NCBI GenBank assembly: GCA_965227945.1
Contig: CBDDGQ010000006.1
Coordinates: 1 to 64,000, forward strand
From: Azorhizobium sp965227945
GTDB lineage: Bacteria; Pseudomonadota; Alphaproteobacteria; Rhizobiales; Xanthobacteraceae
DNA: 64,000 nucleotides
Reading direction: 5' to 3'
The notes under the pieces were generated by a model, which worked only from the letters and a program-made list of their open reading frames with translations, did no database searches and was not told where the DNA came from. This document shows, in pieces, positions 59,433-64,000 of the stretch; within the stretch, counting starts at the first letter, position 1, and every line of letters begins with the position of its first letter. The position numbers and the translations under genes were made by a program.

Positions 59433-60986
59433 TCACCCGGCGCTGGCGGCGGCGTCGCCGCGGGCGGCCTGCTTCTCGCGGCGGCGCTGCACCGACGAGG
59501 GGATGTTCATGCTCTCGCGATATTTGGCGACGGTGCGGCGGGCGATGTCCACGCCGTCCTCCTTCAGCTTCTGCACCAGGGTGTCGTCGGACAGCACGTC
59601 GTCCACGGTCTCCGCCTCGATGAGCGCCTTGATGCGGTGACGCACCGCCTCCGCCGCATGGGCCTCGCCGCCACCGGAGGAGGCGATGGAGGAGGAGAAG
59701 AAGAACTTCATCTCCAGCACGCCGCGCGGCGTCGAGATGTATTTGTTCGAGGTGACGCGGGAGACGGTGGATTCGTGCATGCCGATGGCATCGGCCACCG
59801 TGCGCAGGTTCAGGGGCCGCAGATAGCGCACCCCATGCACCAGGAAGGCATCCTGCTGGCGCACGATCTCGCTGGCCACCTTCAGGATGGTGCGGGCGCG
59901 CTGGTCCAGCGAGCGGGTGAGCCAGGAGGCGGACTGCATGCAGTCCGCCAAAAAGGTCTTCTCCTGCGCCGAGCGGGCCGCCTTGGCCACCGTGGCATGG
60001 TACATCTGGTTCACCAGCACCCGAGGCAAGGTGTCGGAATTCAGCTCCACCAGCCAGGAGCCGTCGGACGCCTCGCGCACGAACACGTCTGGCACCAGCG
60101 GATGCACCACGCCGCCGCCATAGGCCAGGCCCGGCTTGGGATCGAGCCGGCGGATCTCGGCGATCATGTCCGCCAGGTCTTCCGCATCCACGCCGCAGAT
60201 CCGGCGCAGGGCATTGCGGTCGTGGCGGGCGAGCAGTTCCAGATTGTCTAGCAGCGCCTGCATGGCCGGATCACAGCGGTTGCGGTCGCGCAATTGCAGC
60301 GCCAGGCATTCCGACAGCGTCCGCGCCCCGACGCCCGAAGGCTCAAACGTCTGGATCACGCGCAGCACGTCGTCCACCACCGCCCGGGATGCGCCCAGTT
60401 GGGTGGCCACCGCATCGAGGTCGCCGGAGAAATAGCCGGTCTCGTCGATCAGCCCGATGAGGTTGAGGCCGATGAGCCGGCGCACCGGATCGGGCTCGGC
60501 CACCGCCAGTTGAGCTTCCAGATGATCGGCCAGCGTGGTCTCGGCCGCCAAAAAGGCTTCGGGATTATAGTCCTCGCCGCGGTCCCCGCCGCCGCCCCAT
60601 TCCGCCGTGGAGCCGCCGCCGGTCTGGCCGGGCGCGGCGAGGCGCCCCGCCGGAACTTCGTCGGGAAACACGTTGCCGAGATCGGTGTCGAGGCGGGTCT
60701 CGATGGCCTCGCGGGTGGGGGCGAGGTCGCTCTCCAGCCAATCGCCGGAGACCGGGGCGCCGCTCGCCGCCGGGGCGGGCGGCTCGTCATGGGGGCTGGG
60801 CAGATCGTGCTCGGCGCTGTCCGGCTCGCTGGCGCGCTCCAGCAGCGGATTGCGCTCCAGCTCCGCTTCCACATAGGCCACCAGCTCCAGATTGGAGAGC
60901 TGGAGCAGCTTGATAGCCTGCATCAGCTGCGGGGTCATCACCAGAGACTGGGTCTGGCGAAACTCCATCTTCGGGCTCATCGCCAT
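59433..60986 (-). CDS. rpoN: RNA polymerase sigma-54 factor
   Basis: 517 residues. The N-terminal activator region is Gln/Leu-rich (RQTQSLVMTPQLMQAIKLLQLSNLEL), followed by an acidic linker, a core-binding region, the helix-turn-helix (LRTVADAIGMHESTVSRVTSNKY), and the diagnostic RpoN box ARRTVAKYRE. It recognises GG/GC (-24/-12) promoters and needs an ATP-using activator; two such promoters lie at 19344 and 23169. GGAGGG precedes ATG 60986. The hpf and ptsN genes usual next to rpoN are not here. Confidence 0.98.
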   Translation of the reverse strand: MAMSPKMEFRQTQSLVMTPQLMQAIKLLQLSNLELVAYVEAELERNPLLERASEPDSAEHDLPSPHDEPPAPAASGAPVSGDWLESDLAPTREAIETRLDTDLGNVFPDEVPAGRLAAPGQTGGGSTAEWGGGGDRGEDYNPEAFLAAETTLADHLEAQLAVAEPDPVRRLIGLNLIGLIDETGYFSGDLDAVATQLGASRAVVDDVLRVIQTFEPSGVGARTLSECLALQLRDRNRCDPAMQALLDNLELLARHDRNALRRICGVDAEDLADMIAEIRRLDPKPGLAYGGGVVHPLVPDVFVREASDGSWLVELNSDTLPRVLVNQMYHATVAKAARSAQEKTFLADCMQSASWLTRSLDQRARTILKVASEIVRQQDAFLVHGVRYLRPLNLRTVADAIGMHESTVSRVTSNKYISTPRGVLEMKFFFSSSIASSGGGEAHAAEAVRHRIKALIEAETVDDVLSDDTLVQKLKEDGVDIARRTVAKYRESMNIPSSVQRRREKQAARGDAAASAG

Positions 60987-61047
60987 GGCGAAAGCCCTCC
61001 TGCGCGCCCGCTCTCAACCGTCCGAGGCGGAAGGCGGCGCGCCTGTG

Positions 61048-61920
61048 TCACAGCCGGAACTCTTCGCCGAGGTACAGCCGCCGGACATCGGGGCTGGCCA
61101 CAATGGATTCCGGGTCGCCCTCCATCAGCACCGTGCCGGAGTGGATGATATAGGCCCGGTCGATGAGCCCGAGGGTCTCGCGCACATTGTGGTCGGTGAT
61201 CAGCACGCCGATGCCGCGAGTGGTGAGATGGCGCACCAATGACTGGATGTCGCCCACTGCGATGGGATCGATGCCGGCGAACGGCTCGTCCAGCAGCATG
61301 AAGGCCGGCCGGCTGGCCAGCGCGCGGGCGATCTCCACGCGCCGCCGCTCACCGCCCGACAAGGCGATGGATGGCGACTTGCGCACGTGGGTGATTTTGA
61401 ATTCCTCGAGCAGCGCGTCCATTTCCTCGTGGCGCCGCTTCTTGTTGGGCTCGCGGATCTCCAGCACTGCCAGGAGATTGTCCTCCACCGTCAGGCCGCG
61501 AAAAATCGAGGCCTCCTGCGGCAGATAGCCGATGCCCAGGCGCGCGCGGCGGTACATGGGCATGGGGGTCACATCGTGACCCTCCAGCTCGATGCGGCCC
61601 TGATCGGCCTTCACCAGGCCGGTGATCATGTAGAAGACGGTGGTCTTGCCGGCGCCGTTGGGGCCCAGCAGGCCGACCGCCTCGCCGCGGCGCACGTTGA
61701 CGCTGACGTCGCGCACCACCTTGCGGCCGCCATAGGACTTGGCCAGGCCGAAGGCGGCGAGCGTGCCCTCGCCCGGCGCGAGCTGCTGCTCGTCCCCCGG
61801 CTCCCAACCGTCCGCCTCGTCGGCATAGCCGCGCAGGGCGGCCGGCGCGTCGTGCGTGGCCGCGCTGGAGAGGGAGTGTGTCTGTGTGGCGTTTCTACCG
61901 AACATGGACAGGACGTTCAT
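61048..61920 (-). CDS. lptB: LPS export ABC transporter ATPase LptB
   Basis: 290 residues; the first ~50 are an extra, low-complexity extension. The ATPase has Walker A (GLLGPNGAGKTT), LPQEASIFRGLT, signature LSGGERRRVEIARAL, Walker B (MLLDEPFAGID) and H-loop ITDHNVRET. LptB powers LPS transport with LptFG. It follows lptA by 163 bp. That gap is AT-rich on the minus strand and has a TAAGCATTGCTTA dyad (62022-62034); an internal promoter for lptB-rpoN is likely. Confidence 0.95.
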   Translation of the reverse strand: MNVLSMFGRNATQTHSLSSAATHDAPAALRGYADEADGWEPGDEQQLAPGEGTLAAFGLAKSYGGRKVVRDVSVNVRRGEAVGLLGPNGAGKTTVFYMITGLVKADQGRIELEGHDVTPMPMYRRARLGIGYLPQEASIFRGLTVEDNLLAVLEIREPNKKRRHEEMDALLEEFKITHVRKSPSIALSGGERRRVEIARALASRPAFMLLDEPFAGIDPIAVGDIQSLVRHLTTRGIGVLITDHNVRETLGLIDRAYIIHSGTVLMEGDPESIVASPDVRRLYLGEEFRL

Positions 61921-62083
61921 CCCGGGCTCCGGTTCGCAGCCCCCGTGATTGGTTTAGTCCTTCCAAACGGCCAGCGCAATGCAACATGCAAAAAATGGGC
62001 CGTTTTGCCTCACCGCGCAAATAAGCATTGCTTACCGCCGCGCGGGGCCCCGCCCGGCGTGCCGTGACCCAGGTTCAGGGCGG

Positions 62084-62695
62084 TCAGCGGCGCGGCTGCG
62101 CCGGGGCTGCGCCAGGGGCATCCTGCTTCATGCTGCCAGGCACGATCAGGCTTTCCACGCGCCCGCCCTCGAATTTCGAGACGCCCGAGGTGAGATCCAC
62201 CACCAGGCGCTGGCCCCGGATCACGTTGGGTCCCTGGGTGAGCACCACCGGCTTGCCGGTCATGGTCACGGTGTTGGTCTTCATCTCGAAGATGCCGGTG
62301 TCGCCGGTGGCGGTCTGGTCCTTTGTCTGGACCACGACACCACCTGTCGCTTCCAGCTTGCGGATCTTGCCGGAATCCGACGGCGTGCCGCCCTGCACGG
62401 CGGCCACGTCGCCGTCGTAGAAGACCTTCAGCTCCGGGCTGCGCAAGGTGGTGTCGCCCTGGGTGACGACCACATTGCCGGAGAAGATCGCGATCTTCTC
62501 CTTGTCGTGCACTTCCAAGGTGTTGGAATTGATGCGCACCGGCTCGTCGCGGTTGCGGGCGAAGCCCTGCAGCGCATTGGGCGGGCCGCTGGGGGCCGAC
62601 TGCGCCGCAGGGGCGGCCGGCGGGGCAGCGATCGACGGGGCGGCGATGAGACCGACCAGCGCCGCGGCCAGGAGGCCGGAGGACAGCCGGCTCAT
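62084..62695 (-). CDS. lptA: Periplasmic LPS-transport protein LptA
   Basis: 203 residues with a signal peptide (LLAAALVGLIAAPSIAA). The OstA/LptA beta-jellyroll repeats are visible: EPVRINSNTLEVHDKEKIAIFSGNVVVTQGDTTLRS, and GDTGIFEMKTNTVTMTGKPVVLTQGPN. LptA forms the periplasmic LPS bridge. Its ATG overlaps the lptC stop codon (ATGA). Confidence 0.93.
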   Translation of the reverse strand: MSRLSSGLLAAALVGLIAAPSIAAPPAAPAAQSAPSGPPNALQGFARNRDEPVRINSNTLEVHDKEKIAIFSGNVVVTQGDTTLRSPELKVFYDGDVAAVQGGTPSDSGKIRKLEATGGVVVQTKDQTATGDTGIFEMKTNTVTMTGKPVVLTQGPNVIRGQRLVVDLTSGVSKFEGGRVESLIVPGSMKQDAPGAAPAQPRR

Positions 62696-63417
62696 GGCTT
62701 CACGACGGGCTGGGGCGCCGGCGCGGGGGGCGCATCGGTCTTGGGCAGGTTGGAGAGGCGGAAGTCCAATTGCACGTTCCCCTCGAACAGCGCGCGGCTG
62801 CCGCGATCGGTGATCTTCAGCCGGTCCGCCACCAGGCGGCCGTCCATGTAGGTCAGGACTGCGTGGTGCTCGGTGGTGACCGTGCCGGCCTTCACATCGA
62901 TGTCCGCATCCTGGAGCTTGCCGGCATAGCCGCCATTGGTGGCGAGGTCCACCCCATCGGAAAGGGTAATGAACTGGGTCTTGGTATCGAGGGTGCCGGT
63001 GTGGGACTTGACGGTCGCCCACCCCTTGTTGGCCAGCTCCAGCCGCGCGAACACGTCGGTCAGCCCGATGATGTCCGGCCGGGTCACGTCCTGCGTCGCC
63101 GAGTCCGCGGTGATGTTATAGGCGCGATTGTCGTCGGTGAATCCGGTCAGCTTCGGCGCCTCCATGGTCAGGCGCGTGCCGCTCAGGCTCAGGGTGCCCA
63201 GGCTGAAGGGCAGCTCCATCTTCATGGACATCTTGGCCACCAGCGGAACGGCGATCATCAGCAGCAAGGCGACGACCAGCGTCGCCGGCAGCAGGCGCTT
63301 GATCACCCGCACACGGGCGCTGTGGCGGCTGGCGCGACGGAAATCCGGCGCGGCGCGCGTCACGAAGTCCGCAGCCTCGCGGCGATCGAAATCCTGTGGG
63401 GACACGTGTCTGTTCAT
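62692..63417 (-). CDS. lptC: LPS export protein LptC
   Basis: A 241-residue protein with one membrane anchor (LLPATLVVALLLMIAVPLVA, residues 43-62) and a periplasmic LptC/OstA-like domain (NITADSATQDVTRPDIIGLTDVFARLEL; YMDGRLVADRLKITDRGSRALFEGNVQLDF). It receives LPS from LptBFG and passes it to LptA. It is coupled to lptA by a 4-bp overlap. Confidence 0.93.
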   Translation of the reverse strand: MNRHVSPQDFDRREAADFVTRAAPDFRRASRHSARVRVIKRLLPATLVVALLLMIAVPLVAKMSMKMELPFSLGTLSLSGTRLTMEAPKLTGFTDDNRAYNITADSATQDVTRPDIIGLTDVFARLELANKGWATVKSHTGTLDTKTQFITLSDGVDLATNGGYAGKLQDADIDVKAGTVTTEHHAVLTYMDGRLVADRLKITDRGSRALFEGNVQLDFRLSNLPKTDAPPAPAPQPVVKP

Positions 63418-63515
63418 TGCTCACTGTTCGGGAACAGGCGCACGCGCCACGGCCCCCCTTCCGGCCCGTCGGGACCGGATCGCGCGCCGCCCCCAGCGCG
63501 ATACCGGCGTTTGAT

Positions 63516-63534
63516 TTGGGTGCAAAGCACCCAA
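63516..63534 (-). terminator. Short perfect inverted repeat between rnd and lptC
   Basis: TTGGGTGC-AAA-GCACCCAA, eight-base arms with a three-base loop. It lies downstream of the ribonuclease D gene and upstream of lptC on the minus strand. No T-run follows, so it could be a weak terminator or a regulatory site. Confidence 0.35.
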
Positions 63535-63643
63535 TGGCGAAGCATCACCGAAACGCATATGGCGCGCAAGTCGCCCGGCGCAAGTCGCGCGATGGGAGGG
63601 CCTGCGTTTTGCAGTGCCAGAGCTCGGTCTGCGGCCCCCGCCG

Positions 63644-64000
63644 TCACGAATGGGCGAAAATATCCTCTTCGCTCCAGCCGGCCAGATCCAGCGCGGCGCG
63701 GGTCGGCAGGAAGGCGAAGCACTGCGCCGCCAGATCGCTGCGGCCTTCGCGCCGGAGCATGGCCTCCAGCTTGTCCTTGCATCCGTGCAAATACAGCACG
63801 TCCGACGCGGCATAGGCGAGCTGGGCCTCGGTGAGGTCGGTGGCCGCCCAATCGGAGCTTTGCTGCTGCTTGGACAGGTCCACGCCGAGGAGTTCGCGCA
63901 CCAGATCCTTGAGTCCATGCCGGTCGGTATAGGTGCGCACCAGGCGCGAGGCGATCTTGGTGCAGAACACCGGCGCGGTGACCACGCCGAAGGTCTGCTT
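63644..64000 (-). CDS. rnd: Ribonuclease D-type 3'-5' exonuclease, 5'-truncated by window edge
   Basis: The C-terminal ~118 residues of a DEDD exonuclease. KIASRLVRTYTDRHGLKDLVRELLGVDLSKQQQSSDWAA precedes LTEAQLAYAASDVLYLHGCKDKL, the Exo III motif with YAxxD. The short C-terminal tail shows no HRDC domain, so it matches the small (~200 residue) alphaproteobacterial form next to lptC. The N-terminus lies beyond the window. Confidence 0.9.
   Translation of the reverse strand, partial: KQTFGVVTAPVFCTKIASRLVRTYTDRHGLKDLVRELLGVDLSKQQQSSDWAATDLTEAQLAYAASDVLYLHGCKDKLEAMLRREGRSDLAAQCFAFLPTRAALDLAGWSEEDIFAHS

Overview
The window is GC-rich, densely packed chromosomal DNA with no prophage, insertion sequence, CRISPR array or rRNA operon that I could see. 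Gene content and order point to an alphaproteobacterium of the Hyphomicrobiales (Rhizobiales). The main evidence is the block divL-tsaE/amgK-murU-addB-addA-trxA, the block lptC-lptA-lptB-rpoN, the near-intact ubiE-ubiB / coaBC-dut order, and a TPP-riboswitch thiO-thiS-thiG-thiE operon. A Xanthobacter/Azorhizobium-like relative is plausible, but the genus cannot be fixed from sequence reading alone.

Layout, left part (1-16 kb). A partial cupin gene and an AAA ATPase are followed by a DMT transporter with a His-rich tail. Next come a divergent bdcA/bdcR pair with two matching operator copies and leuA with a Leu-codon leader peptide. A metallophosphoesterase-cupredoxin-ECF sigma-anti-sigma operon follows, then a zinc-finger protein, an FAD monooxygenase and a sulfotransferase. 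A compositionally distinct two-gene unit (11.4-12.6 kb) looks like an HNH-type toxin with a DUF2019 immunity partner. The thiOSGE operon closes this part.

Middle (16-33 kb). This holds an OhrR-type regulator with its box but no ohr gene, a GST, a Nudix protein and glutaryl-CoA dehydrogenase. An ethanolamine catabolic locus follows: eutB-eutC plus an ethanolamine permease. Both transcription units carry near-consensus sigma-54 promoters, and rpoN itself lies at 59.4 kb. A diguanylate cyclase gene sits inside this locus. Two copies of a 104-bp repeat lie 8.8 kb apart, and each supplies the TAG stop codon of a neighbouring gene. The rest of this part holds an MFS pump with TetR/SDR, a DUF900 hydrolase, tRNA-Leu(UAA), DoxX, an A-type Fe-S carrier and a MarR-EamA pair with an operator/promoter overlap.

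Right part (33-64 kb). This is mostly housekeeping: thioredoxin, AddAB recombination, cell-wall recycling (AmgK/MurU), t6A tRNA modification (TsaE) and the DivL-like cell-cycle pseudokinase. Cysteine synthase with an Rrf2 regulator, dut, coaBC and ubiquinone genes follow. A symporter-kinase hybrid sensor, sigma-54, the Lpt LPS-export genes and a partial ribonuclease D end the window. Many neighbours overlap by ATGA/GTGA, which indicates translationally coupled operons.
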